Of a stretch of 64,000 bases of DNA, positions 56,482 through 64,000 are shown one piece after another. Within the stretch, counting starts at the first letter, position 1. Each line of letters begins with the position of its first letter. The DNA comes from Croceivirga sp. (GTDB lineage Bacteria; Bacteroidota; Bacteroidia; Flavobacteriales; Flavobacteriaceae): the NCBI GenBank assembly GCA_028284285.1, contig JANQSA010000065.1, positions 1 through 64,000 on the forward strand, given 5' to 3'. The translations under genes were made by a program, and so were the position numbers. A model generated the notes under the pieces. It was not told the DNA's origin, did not search any database, and worked only from the letters and a program-made list of their open reading frames with translations.

Positions 56482-57933
56482 TCAATTACTGTTCCAAGAT
56501 ATAATATTAAATCCGAACTGTAAAGATGCGTAGTTACTGTCAGGAATATTAGTGTAGCCCATAAGATTATCGGCTAAGACATAGAAATTAACAGGACCGG
56601 CTTGAAGATTTATACCCAGGCCAATATTGGAAAAAGTGTACTTGTCTACAGTGTAGGTAGTTTTAACCGCAAGAATGTTTCCAAATCTATGCTGATAAAA
56701 ACCGGTGAGGGCAACCTGGGGCCCCCTGGCACGGTGTATCATAAAAAATTGGCCTCCTACAGCACTCTTATACCCCAAATTGTCCGTTCTGGAAGTCATA
56801 TTAACTCCACATTCGCAGTTTTGCACCCGTGATCTGGGGGCACCAAAGTTATACCGGAAAGAGGCATTCACCTTAAAGGGTCTGAGGGTAACAAAGGCAT
56901 CCTCGTTGGTATCAAAAGGGACTTGCGCTTCAATATCGTTCACCAATTCCTGCCAAATCTCGCTGTTGAAATCATTCAGATCTTCCGGTAGGATAATTTC
57001 AACCCCCTCGTTGCTAGCCGCTCCTCTAAGTGTATAATTCTTTATGGCATTTCCGTGATAAATAAAACCTACATCCAAAAGACTGGCCGTAATAAAGCTG
57101 TTTCTTCCAAAGCTATGGGTAAAACCAATATCAAAACCTACACCCAAATTCCCTCCTAAAAAGGAACGGCTCAAAAGTGTTCTCGTCAGATCTGCCTGGG
57201 TGGTATTGGCATCCTCCTCCAGGATATCTATAATTTCCTGAACTCCGGATGTGCGTAGCCTAACGTCGGCCACCAAAGTATTTCGCAAAATATTATCCTC
57301 TCCCATGGTAGTTACAAAGTAGCCCTGGTTACTGGCTGATTTAAACTCAAATACACTGGAATATAGCTTTGCCCTGGCCCCTACTGTCCAATTTCTGTTC
57401 AACTCCCGGTTTATTCCAAAATGAAAAACATTCACTGCTTCTCCTTGAGTGGCAATATGATTAAGACTAAATCTTCTGTCCAAATTGTTAGCATTGCCTT
57501 CAAAGGTTAAGATGGCCAGATCCCTTGGCCAGTATTGGGCGATAAATCCCTCTCCATACATACCAAAGGAAAAATAATCGCTTGGGCGATTCCGGCTTCT
57601 AAACCCCATAGTAAACAGCTCTATTTGCCCACTACCGCCAAATTCGTCATTCCTCCTAAGGCCATTCACTACATTCTCCCGGACTTTTGTGGTAAAATCA
57701 ATACCATCATTTGCAAAGAGATCATTTACCGTTACCCCACTTGTCCCGGCCTGAAGTGAAAATCCGGAAAGTAAGGGTATCCCAAAGTGTTTGTCATAGG
57801 GTGTTCTCATCCCTGGATTCAGCATCAATGCCTGAGGAATCTCGTAGAAATCATACAACAATTGTTTGTTTTGGGCATACGACCCCATCACTCCAAAGAG
57901 AGTGGTCCAAAAAACCAGGGCTGTTTTTCTCAT
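56482..57933 (-). CDS. DUF5723 family outer-membrane protein
   Basis: A 483-residue protein with signal peptide MRKTALVFWTTLFGVMGSYAQ. The rest is rich in alternating beta-strands with aromatic ends, for example FSFGMYGEGFIAQYWPRDLA, VFHFGINRELNRNWTVGARA, NLGVGFDIGFTHSFGRNSFI and a final YASLQFGFNIISWN. The family hallmark YDFYEIPQALMLNPG lies just after the signal peptide. It is predicted to be an outer-membrane beta-barrel; function unknown, distantly reminiscent of PorP/SprF. Its ATG overlaps the stop of the upstream lipoprotein gene (ATGA), showing translational coupling. Confidence 0.82.
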   Translation of the reverse strand: MRKTALVFWTTLFGVMGSYAQNKQLLYDFYEIPQALMLNPGMRTPYDKHFGIPLLSGFSLQAGTSGVTVNDLFANDGIDFTTKVRENVVNGLRRNDEFGGSGQIELFTMGFRSRNRPSDYFSFGMYGEGFIAQYWPRDLAILTFEGNANNLDRRFSLNHIATQGEAVNVFHFGINRELNRNWTVGARAKLYSSVFEFKSASNQGYFVTTMGEDNILRNTLVADVRLRTSGVQEIIDILEEDANTTQADLTRTLLSRSFLGGNLGVGFDIGFTHSFGRNSFITASLLDVGFIYHGNAIKNYTLRGAASNEGVEIILPEDLNDFNSEIWQELVNDIEAQVPFDTNEDAFVTLRPFKVNASFRYNFGAPRSRVQNCECGVNMTSRTDNLGYKSAVGGQFFMIHRARGPQVALTGFYQHRFGNILAVKTTYTVDKYTFSNIGLGINLQAGPVNFYVLADNLMGYTNIPDSNYASLQFGFNIISWNSN

Positions 57934-58466
57934 CGTAGTCGTATTCTAAAAGCAGCGCTAGATCTTAAGATTATTCTGGGTTCGGATTGGGAGGATTGAC
58001 TGGTGGCATCACCTAAATTTTGCCCTTCCACCCTGATGTTTGTTGTATTTCTAAGAATGTCCAGGCTCCGTCCACCATCACCATACGCTACTTGCCTTTC
58101 CAATAAGGGAGAGGGTTCAGGTTGGATAACAAAGGATTCACTGTCTAAAACATTACCTCCGGCATCTAGAAATTCTACCAATACTGCCAAAGGTTTACTG
58201 GTGGTATTCTCCAATTGATACGTGATAACACCGTCTAAAATGTTCTCTGAAATAAAGGCTTCATTAAAGGCTTCAAAAGTGAAGGTCTCTTGATAAAAGG
58301 CGCCGGAACCCGCAAAATTTATTGTGCCTTCATCCGCTTCAAAATAAAAAACACTGGAAGCTACCGTAGGTTCAACACTTAGATCATCAAATTGATCAAA
58401 ATCCTGTTCGTCTGCACAAGAAATAAGCAGGCCTACTATCCATAAATATAAAAACAGTTTTTTCAT
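57930..58466 (-). CDS. Small lipoprotein coupled to the DUF5723 gene
   Basis: A 178-residue predicted lipoprotein: lipobox in IVGLLISC (C17), then an acidic spacer DEQDFDQFDDLS. A beta-rich domain follows, with YQLENTTSKPLAVLVEFLDA, NVLDSESFVIQPEPSP and RIILRSSAAFRIRLR. I do not recognise the family by name. It is the first gene of the three-gene envelope unit and overlaps the next start by 4 bp. It probably sits on the inner face of the outer membrane next to the DUF5723 barrel; that is inferred from the coupling. Confidence 0.75.
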   Translation of the reverse strand: MKKLFLYLWIVGLLISCADEQDFDQFDDLSVEPTVASSVFYFEADEGTINFAGSGAFYQETFTFEAFNEAFISENILDGVITYQLENTTSKPLAVLVEFLDAGGNVLDSESFVIQPEPSPLLERQVAYGDGGRSLDILRNTTNIRVEGQNLGDATSQSSQSEPRIILRSSAAFRIRLR

Positions 58467-58525
58467 CCGGGGAATTGGGTTTATGACCTTTAAACAATTG
58501 GTGCATGAACTACCCTACTATAACT

Positions 58526-59215
58526 CTATAAAAATCGTTTTATTTCGTCTAACTGGTGGATAATTCTACAGTAGTTATGGGTTTCTTCCTTCTTGGAATT
58601 GAAATGCAACGTATGAAATCCTAATTGCTGAGCACCAAGGACATCCGCTTCCAGGCTGTCGCCTATCATCAAAGATTTTGGTGCCGGAACCCCAGCCCTT
58701 TCCAGCGCCATCTGAAAAATCCTGGGATTTGGTTTTTTTACACCTGCCATTTCTGAGTTTACCACAACCTGAAAGTACTTGCGGATATCGGCATTACGCA
58801 GTTTCTTTTCCTGAATCTCTTCAAAACCATTGGTAATAATATGCAGTTTGTAGTTGGGCCTTAAGTATTCCAGTACGTCCACAGCGCCGGAAATCACATG
58901 GTTGAATGAAGAAAGATACGCAATATAGGCCTCTGAGATCTCTTCAATTTGACGGTCATTGATCATTGTCCCGCTCGCATCCAGACTTTTGCGTAACCGC
59001 TGGTAGCGCAGCTCTTCTTTGGATACTTTTTCCTCCCGATACAATTTCCAATACTCCAGATTTATGGGCATATAAATCTTCAGAAACCCATCAAGATCTA
59101 TCGTGATTTTTAGTTCTTTAAAAATCTTTTGAAAAGTAAGTTTTGAGTTTTTGTCAAAGTCCCAAAGCGTATGGTCCAGGTCAAAAAAGATATCGGTTAC
59201 GACTCCTTTATACAT
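58526..59215 (-). CDS. yjjG: YjjG-family HAD nucleotidase
   Basis: A 229-residue haloacid-dehalogenase phosphatase of the YjjG (non-canonical pyrimidine nucleotidase) type. Motif I is FFDLDHTLWDF (D12, D14), the cap lies at about 20-90, motif II includes LHIITNG, motif III lies near MAGVKKPNPRIF, and motif IV is MIGDSLEADVLGAQQLG. It would dephosphorylate damaged or unwanted nucleoside monophosphates in the cytoplasm. The start overlaps the end of the upstream gene by 8 bp. Confidence 0.88.
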   Translation of the reverse strand: MYKGVVTDIFFDLDHTLWDFDKNSKLTFQKIFKELKITIDLDGFLKIYMPINLEYWKLYREEKVSKEELRYQRLRKSLDASGTMINDRQIEEISEAYIAYLSSFNHVISGAVDVLEYLRPNYKLHIITNGFEEIQEKKLRNADIRKYFQVVVNSEMAGVKKPNPRIFQMALERAGVPAPKSLMIGDSLEADVLGAQQLGFHTLHFNSKKEETHNYCRIIHQLDEIKRFL

Positions 59216-60503
59216 AATATCGTTTTAACAGGGAACGATACAGTCCAATCCAGTCAATCCTGTGTTTTTCGCCCAGCAATTCATTAGAAAAGACTACCAC
59301 CATATCCCCTTTTAGTTGCCGTACTTGCCTATAGATAACATCCAACTTTGCAAATACTTCTTCTTCTTTTTTAAAATGCTGCAAGGCATAATCACAGCAG
59401 GCAAAAGGGTGTATTTTAATAGGCTGTTGTACTTCTAAAGGGATATCATAAAATTGAAATGGGGTGCAGGTACCCGCTCTAAAACCTAAATGATGTGTAT
59501 ACCCCATGGAATAATCATCCGTAAATTCTGCTTCTATGAGGTCCCTGTACGTATGAGGCACTACTACCCGGTTATAGCGCATCCGTGAATACTTCACGGG
59601 CCTGTTAATAAGGTTGGATAAGCGTTTTCGCTCTTCCTTTAAAACCTCCAGTTGGTCTGAAGCGGCCATGGAAGCGCTTAAAGAAACAATGCTGTAGTCC
59701 GCTACGGACTTTATTAAATATCTGAACTTGTTCTTGTATATGGAGATGTTCTTGTCATGTGTGGAGTAATCCGCAAATTGAAAGAAAAACATGGTTCGTA
59801 TTTTGAACTTTTTATGGATCTCCATAAGGGCAGCGAAATTATCATAAGGATCTTTTTTAGGATTAAGTGCTACTGCAATTCTTTTAGTTACACGGGACAA
59901 CTTAAAACGGGATAGATCCAGAAAAAAACCAGCTATGCTTCTTCCCAGCCCTCTTAGGGCATAGCAATGCGAGGTGGTAACGTTAACAATTGAAGTAAAG
60001 CTGTAGGTACTGTTCTTACTTTTGATTTCCGGAAAACGGTCTTGTAATGCGCTAAAAAGATTGTGAGCCCAAACATCAACCACCGGGATTTCCAAAAACC
60101 CATTTTGAAAGGCCAAGCTGTTTTGAGGCGGGAACCTTCCAAGATTGTCTTTCACATGAGGTAAGTATTCTTCGTATCGGCTAAGGAGATAAAAACTTGC
60201 TGAAAAAATATCATAGGGAATATTACTTCTCTCATCAGTACGAAAAAAACAGGGCACTCCTTCCCAATCCTGAACACTTATCTGAATATCATTAATTCCC
60301 TGTTCAAATAGGAGGTCATTGGACCGAATAAAGAATTCGTTTTGTAGCGGCTGTTTAGTATAGGTTATTTTTGGGCCCTGATGCTTGATAAAATCCTCTA
60401 CTTTAGTGGTAAACCCGGTCTCTACCCCTAGGATCTGCCCAAAAATATGTTTCATTGTGTACTGGAAACGTTTGGTAATCTTATGGGTGTAGATTAATAG
60501 CAT
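59208..60503 (-). CDS. DUF7033 / polysaccharide-deacetylase-like protein
   Basis: A 431-residue protein without a signal peptide. The N-terminal half corresponds to the DUF7033 domain of flavobacterial deacetylase-like proteins (LLIYTHKITKRFQYTMKHIF, SASFYLLSRYEEYLPHVKDN, GFLEIPVVDVWAHNLFSALQ). The C-terminal half resembles a NodB/polysaccharide-deacetylase barrel (ITSIVNVTTSHCYALRGLGR, SLSASMAASDQLEVLKEERK, MGYTHHLGFRAGTCTPFQFY). In the SIVNVTTSHCYA stretch the Asp-Asp metal-binding pair expected in active NodB domains is not obvious, so enzymatic activity is uncertain. It is coupled to yjjG by an 8-bp overlap. Confidence 0.75.
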   Translation of the reverse strand: MLLIYTHKITKRFQYTMKHIFGQILGVETGFTTKVEDFIKHQGPKITYTKQPLQNEFFIRSNDLLFEQGINDIQISVQDWEGVPCFFRTDERSNIPYDIFSASFYLLSRYEEYLPHVKDNLGRFPPQNSLAFQNGFLEIPVVDVWAHNLFSALQDRFPEIKSKNSTYSFTSIVNVTTSHCYALRGLGRSIAGFFLDLSRFKLSRVTKRIAVALNPKKDPYDNFAALMEIHKKFKIRTMFFFQFADYSTHDKNISIYKNKFRYLIKSVADYSIVSLSASMAASDQLEVLKEERKRLSNLINRPVKYSRMRYNRVVVPHTYRDLIEAEFTDDYSMGYTHHLGFRAGTCTPFQFYDIPLEVQQPIKIHPFACCDYALQHFKKEEEVFAKLDVIYRQVRQLKGDMVVVFSNELLGEKHRIDWIGLYRSLLKRYYV

Positions 60504-60581
60504 TGGCCGTCAAACCTCAAATGTACAAATTCCAAATCCTATCATGAAGGTTTGGAACTTGAGTTTTGAAAATTGTGATGG

Positions 60582-61280
60582 CTATAAAATCCCTTCGTCC
60601 GCAAAACTGAAATACGCCTTTTGGGTTACAATAAGATGATCCATTACTTTGATGTCAAGGGATTGGGCAGCGGTTTTTAGTTTTTCTGTAATCTGTCGGT
60701 CCGAATGACTGGGTTTTAAGGTTCCTGAGGGATGGTTATGCGCAACGATAAGCCCTACCGCTCCCTGCTCCAAAGCTTGTTTCAATACCAAACGAATATC
60801 TACCAAAGTTCCCGTAATACCCCCCTTGCTCAACTGTTCTTTGTGTAATATTTTATTAGAATTATTTAAATACATAATCCAAAATTCTTCATGAGGTAGC
60901 TCACCGATCAAAGGGTGTAATACGTCATAGGCTTTTTGACTACTACTTACTCTGATGTTTTTCGGTAAATCCTGATCCCTTCTTCGCCTCCCCATTTCCA
61001 GGGCTGCGGCAATGGTCACTGCCTTGGCTTTACCTATACCTTTAAATTGCATTAGCTGTTTCACGGAAAGTTTTCCTAATTCATGAAGGTTATTTCCTGT
61101 ATAGGCGAGAATGCGTTTGGCCAGTTCAACAGCACTTTCTTCCTTATTTCCGGAACCAATGAGAATAGCAATCAATTCGGTATCGGAAAGTATGGATCGC
61201 CCTTTGTTTAAAAGCTTTTCCCGGGGTTTATCATCATCTGCCCATTGTTTTATGGATAAGGTGGTAGAATTCTCTTGCAT
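60582..61280 (-). CDS. radC: RadC-family JAB/MPN domain protein
   Basis: A 232-residue RadC protein. The N-terminal helix-hairpin-helix region (LGKLSVKQLMQFKGIGKAKA, about 69-88) precedes the MPN+/JAMM metal site H181-N-H183-P-S185 with D194 (HNHPSGTLKPSHSDRQ). The family name refers to DNA repair, but the biochemical role remains unsettled. ATG 61280 is the first codon of the family alignment; a -7-like TATCTTTG ends only 4 bp upstream, so the mRNA may be leaderless. Confidence 0.92.
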   Translation of the reverse strand: MQENSTTLSIKQWADDDKPREKLLNKGRSILSDTELIAILIGSGNKEESAVELAKRILAYTGNNLHELGKLSVKQLMQFKGIGKAKAVTIAAALEMGRRRRDQDLPKNIRVSSSQKAYDVLHPLIGELPHEEFWIMYLNNSNKILHKEQLSKGGITGTLVDIRLVLKQALEQGAVGLIVAHNHPSGTLKPSHSDRQITEKLKTAAQSLDIKVMDHLIVTQKAYFSFADEGIL

Positions 61281-61284
61281 GCCT

Positions 61285-61292
61285 CAAAGATA
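61285..61292 (-). promoter_or_regulatory. Candidate -7 element of radC
   Basis: Minus strand TATCTTTG matches TAnnTTTG exactly and ends 4 bp before the ATG; a weak TTTC lies 21 bp upstream. If used, transcription would begin at or near the start codon. Confidence 0.35.
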
Positions 61293-61523
61293 ACAGGTTT
61301 AATAGTTTTTAGAGAAAATAATCTACTTTTCTAAGGTCTAAAATACCTAGAGCATACTATTGCATTGAATACCCAGGTAACCTCCTATAGGGAATTGCCA
61401 GATACTACAACTTTTTTGGTATACTTGGCCTTATGGATAAACCCAAAAATTAAACTTTTGCAATGGCTTGATTGCAGGATATCAAAAGTATACTGAAAAC
61501 GAAAACAAATACCTTCACCAATA

Positions 61524-62027
61524 ATGAGAACTACTATTTACACTACGCTATTTTTAGTCTCCTTTCACTTCTTTTGGGGACAAACGCAATGCCAATGCTG
61601 TGAGGAAAACCACCGGCAGTTTGACTTTTGGGTGGGAAATTGGGTAGTGAAGGATACTTTAGGAAATAAGGTAGGGGAAAACACCATTTCAAAGGTTGAA
61701 GCTAACTGCGTGGTGATGGAAAAATGGAAAGGAACCGGCGGAACAACAGGAATGAGCATGAATTACTATGACCGCTTAGATAATACCTGGAACCAGGTAT
61801 GGATAGACAGTCAAGGTAACATCCTAAAACTAAAGGGAATATTTGATTCAGGTAAGATGATATTGAAAAGCGATCTGATTAAAAGGGAACAGCAGAAGTA
61901 TTACAACCAAATAGTCTGGTCCCCTAATGATGATCGAACGGTTACCCAATTATGGGAGACAAGAGATAGCAATGGCAGACATTTGAAGACACTGTTTAAG
62001 GGGATCTATTCCAGGATTTCGAACTAG
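61524..62027 (+). CDS. Small exported protein, DUF1579-like
   Basis: A 167-residue protein with a signal peptide (MRTTIYTTLFLVSFHFFWGQ). Its mature part opens with a cysteine cluster (CQCCEENHRQ) and continues FDFWVGNWVVKDTLGNKVGE, MEKWKGTGGTTGMSMNYYDR, NTWNQVWIDSQGNILKLKGI and RTVTQLWETRDSNG. That order matches the lipocalin-like DUF1579 fold found in many secreted proteins; ligand and role are unknown. It is preceded by 243 bp without a gene and overlaps the end of the convergent mpl gene by 4 bp. Confidence 0.75.
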   Translation: MRTTIYTTLFLVSFHFFWGQTQCQCCEENHRQFDFWVGNWVVKDTLGNKVGENTISKVEANCVVMEKWKGTGGTTGMSMNYYDRLDNTWNQVWIDSQGNILKLKGIFDSGKMILKSDLIKREQQKYYNQIVWSPNDDRTVTQLWETRDSNGRHLKTLFKGIYSRISN

Positions 62028-63385
62028 ACGTTTTGGAGTTTCCCCTTTAGTTTTTCAAAATCCAATCCTCCATAATTCCCCGAACTCATAAGCAACAAGG
62101 CGGTATGATCAAAATCTTGGGCAAATAAAAAATCATGAAAGGCCTCGGGTTCTGTAAATATTTGAAGGTTTTGCTTTTGAAAAGCATCTTCAATTTGGGA
62201 GGTAGTTACCTCTTCCAGCCTTTTAATCTTAACAGCCTCCGGAGAATAAAATACCACGGCTTCATCCGCAGCATCCAAGCTTCCCGCGTATTCCTGTAGA
62301 AATTCCGCATTCAAGCTACTGTAGGTGTGTAATTCAAGACAGGCAACTACCCGCCAGTCAGGATATTGCTCTTTTATAGCTTCCGTGGTAGCCTTTACCT
62401 TGCTGGGCGAATGGGCAAAGTCTTTAAACGCTACTTTGTTATTCCCGCCAGCGAGTTTTTCCAGGCGCTTTGATGCGCCCTTAAAAGAGGCAATGGCCTC
62501 ATAAAAATCAGCTTCATCCACACCCATTTGTTGACATATCCATTTGGCTCCTTCCAGATTACTTAGATTATGCTTACCAAATACTTCCAAAGGCATAGGA
62601 CCCTCCGGTGTTTCCAGATACGTAACACCGTCTTCGACGAAGTGCTCTGGTGTGCTGTAAGGAAATTTTCGAATAGTGTTTTGAGAAGCTTCTACCAACG
62701 TCTTCACCGTGTTATCTTCAGTGTTGTAGGTGATACTTCCTCCCTTAACAATGCTTTCCGTAAAAATTTGAAACTGATTTACATAGTTGTCCCAGGTGGG
62801 AAATACATTGATATGATCCCAGGCAATACCGCTTAGCAGGGCAATATTGGCGTGGTACACGTGAAATTTGGGTCGTGGGTCAGTGGCGGAGCTCAAGTAT
62901 TCATCGCCTTCCAACACCATAAAATCGTTGCTATCTGTTAAGTGCACCATCCTATCAAAGCCTTCCAACTGTGCTCCCACCATATAATCCACTTCTTTGT
63001 CAAAATACTGCATCACGTGCAAAATCATAGCGGTAATGGTAGTCTTACCGTGGCTCCCGCCGATCACCACCCGGGTTTTATCCTTGGACTGCTCGTAAAG
63101 AAACTCCGGATAAGAGTACACGGGCAATCCCAGTTCCCGGGCCCTTTCCAACTCCGGATTATCCGGTTTGGCATGCATCCCAAGGATTACCGCATCGATA
63201 TCCGAAGTAATTTTCGCTGGAAACCATCCAAATGATTCAGGAAGCAACCCATGGTTTTCCAGCCTACTTTTGGAGGGTTCAAAAATCACATCATCACTAC
63301 CACTAATGTGATTTCCCTTGTGTTGTAAGGACAATGCCAGGTTATGCATGGCGCTCCCTCCAATGGCTATAAAATGAATTTTCAT
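62024..63385 (-). CDS. mpl: Murein peptide ligase Mpl
   Basis: A 453-residue Mur ligase that joins the recycled tripeptide L-Ala-gamma-D-Glu-meso-DAP to UDP-MurNAc. The N-terminal Rossmann domain starts MKIHFIAIGGSAMHNLA; the ATP loop is GGSHGKTT (109-116). The central domain has the metal/substrate residues in LEGDEYLSSATDPRPKFHVY and WDHINVF; the C-terminal domain contains DFAHSPSKVKATTEAI. The short N-terminal motif (GSAMHNLA) and the D-A-H-S-P element favour Mpl over MurC. It implies peptidoglycan recycling. Confidence 0.9.
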   Translation of the reverse strand: MKIHFIAIGGSAMHNLALSLQHKGNHISGSDDVIFEPSKSRLENHGLLPESFGWFPAKITSDIDAVILGMHAKPDNPELERARELGLPVYSYPEFLYEQSKDKTRVVIGGSHGKTTITAMILHVMQYFDKEVDYMVGAQLEGFDRMVHLTDSNDFMVLEGDEYLSSATDPRPKFHVYHANIALLSGIAWDHINVFPTWDNYVNQFQIFTESIVKGGSITYNTEDNTVKTLVEASQNTIRKFPYSTPEHFVEDGVTYLETPEGPMPLEVFGKHNLSNLEGAKWICQQMGVDEADFYEAIASFKGASKRLEKLAGGNNKVAFKDFAHSPSKVKATTEAIKEQYPDWRVVACLELHTYSSLNAEFLQEYAGSLDAADEAVVFYSPEAVKIKRLEEVTTSQIEDAFQKQNLQIFTEPEAFHDFLFAQDFDHTALLLMSSGNYGGLDFEKLKGKLQNV

Positions 63386-63486
63386 CTGTTTAAAATTTTT
63401 AACTATTTAATAATAGGATACTTAAAAACCCGCCTGCGTCGGGCAGGTTAAAGAACCGATGTGACCACTCGCTGCACTCGTTCTCT

Positions 63487-63541
63487 CATGAATTTATTTT
63501 AATCATTACACCATGTGAAGGTCATGATTAAAAAATTCATG
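63487..63541. repeat. Long inverted repeat between mpl and the cupin gene
   Basis: CATGAATTTATTTTAATCAT (63487-63506) and ATGATTAAAAAATTCATG (63524-63541) are inverted copies differing by a 2-bp gap, with a 17-bp loop that itself holds CACATGTG-like symmetry. A smaller hairpin CCTGC-GTCGG-GCAGG lies just upstream near 63431-63446. Neither has a T-run, so a simple terminator is unlikely. Confidence 0.7.
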
Positions 63542-63628
63542 TTCGTTTCATTTTTACGAAATTTCCGGCCAAAGATAGGCATTGCCCTTGAGGAATATTT
63601 TTATCTTTTAGCAAGAAAAACGAACGCT

Positions 63629-63940
63629 ATGAACCTTACAGACCTGCCTTCAAAAGAAATAATGCCCGGATACCATGGAAAACTGGTACATGGCGAAAAA
63701 ATAAGTTGGGTGTTTTGGGAGGTTGAGAAGGGCGCTCAGGTACCCCATCATCAACACCATCATGAACAAATTATGCATGTGGTGGATGGCCGGTTTGAAT
63801 TTACCCTGGATGGTGACACCCAAACGTATCATCCCGGAGATGTTGTGGTAATTCCTTCCCATACCCCACATTCCGGAAAGGCCTTAACCCAATGTAAATT
63901 GATGGACGTTTTTAGTCCGGTAAGAGAAGAATACAAATGA
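63629..63940 (+). CDS. Small cupin-domain protein
   Basis: A 103-residue single-domain cupin. Metal-binding motif 1 is VPHHQHHHEQIMHVVDGRFE and motif 2 is YHPGDVVVIPSHTPHSGKAL, with the usual HxH, E and H ligands visible. Such proteins are often isomerases or binding proteins for small carbonyl compounds. ATG 63629 (MNLTDLP) is chosen; the frame is open further upstream to a GTG at 63515, but that part runs through an inverted repeat and is not cupin-like. Its stop overlaps the next ATG (ATGA), so it is coupled to the SDR gene. Confidence 0.85.
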   Translation: MNLTDLPSKEIMPGYHGKLVHGEKISWVFWEVEKGAQVPHHQHHHEQIMHVVDGRFEFTLDGDTQTYHPGDVVVIPSHTPHSGKALTQCKLMDVFSPVREEYK

Positions 63941-64000
63941 AGATACTCCTTAACGGAAAAAAAGCCTTGGTGGGCGGCAGCAGTAGGGGGATTGGGAAAG
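63937..64000 (+). CDS. Short-chain dehydrogenase/reductase, partial at the window edge
   Basis: Only the first 21 codons are in the window: MKILLNGKKALVGGSSRGIG then K. This is the SDR cofactor-binding pattern (TGxxxGIG equivalent GGSSRGIGK), as in 3-oxoacyl-ACP reductase-like enzymes. The gene continues past 64000. The ATGA overlap with the cupin implies co-translation and a shared pathway. Confidence 0.8.
   Translation, partial: MKILLNGKKALVGGSSRGIGK

Noticed and set aside
63515-63628. Upstream extension of the cupin gene from GTG 63515
   Set aside because: It starts within the inverted repeat and the added residues are not part of a cupin fold.

Overview
The window is a chromosomal segment of a marine-type Flavobacteriaceae bacterium (Bacteroidota). 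The evidence is a green-tuned proton-pumping proteorhodopsin beside a Blh beta-carotene cleavage enzyme, two SusC/SusD pairs, a FecR/TonB-receptor pair, DUF5723 and DUF7033 envelope proteins, and the Bacteroidota order of the str-S10-spc-alpha ribosomal genes followed by carA, eno and gltA. Several promoters fit the Bacteroidota pattern TTTG-N19/20-TAnnTTTG, the clearest being in front of rpsL. No tRNA, rRNA, CRISPR array, prophage or classical insertion sequence was seen, and no genus is claimed.

Layout. 1-4249: heptamer repeats, a GyrI-like protein, a FecR anti-sigma factor and its TonB-dependent receptor. 4227-5975: blh and proteorhodopsin, divergent around a 25-bp palindrome. 6030-12031: argS, a small conserved protein, then a short same-strand run (SDR/DUF2867 protein, AAC(6')-like acetyltransferase, carboxypeptidase-regulatory-domain protein). 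12032-15000: an accessory patch with palindromic repeat units, a sodium/proton antiporter behind a frameshifted gene, a DUF559 nuclease-like gene between repeat units, and a broken copy of the 3' end of the neighbouring ctlX. 15012-19018: ctlX, a LytTR membrane regulator, a beta-lactamase-like hydrolase and a DDAH/arginine-deiminase-like hydrolase. 19099-24665: gltA, glgA, eno, carA. 24753-41872: 32 genes of the ribosomal superoperon on the minus strand, rpsL to rplQ, interrupted only by a structured spacer between rpsJ and rplC and a heptamer-repeat spacer between rpsH and rpsN. 42796-52778: two susCD pairs, each behind about 800 bp of non-coding DNA. 52844-64000: rlmB, rhomboid, rarA, a three-gene envelope operon, yjjG, a DUF7033 protein, radC, a small secreted protein, mpl, a cupin and the start of an SDR gene.

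How it works together. The minus-strand ribosomal block makes the translation apparatus, RNA polymerase alpha and the Sec translocon from a strong promoter at rpsL. Proteorhodopsin plus retinal made by Blh gives light-driven proton pumping. The outer-membrane receptors supply nutrients. The most unusual part is 12.1-15.0 kb. There a DUF559 (VSR/PD-(D/E)XK-like) gene is bracketed by paired hairpin units, a remnant of its upstream flank lies 2 kb away, and about 65 bp of the ctlX 3' end appears on both sides of the cassette. This looks like a non-autonomous or nuclease-associated repeat family that has been moving or recombining. It is the best candidate for an undescribed system in the window.
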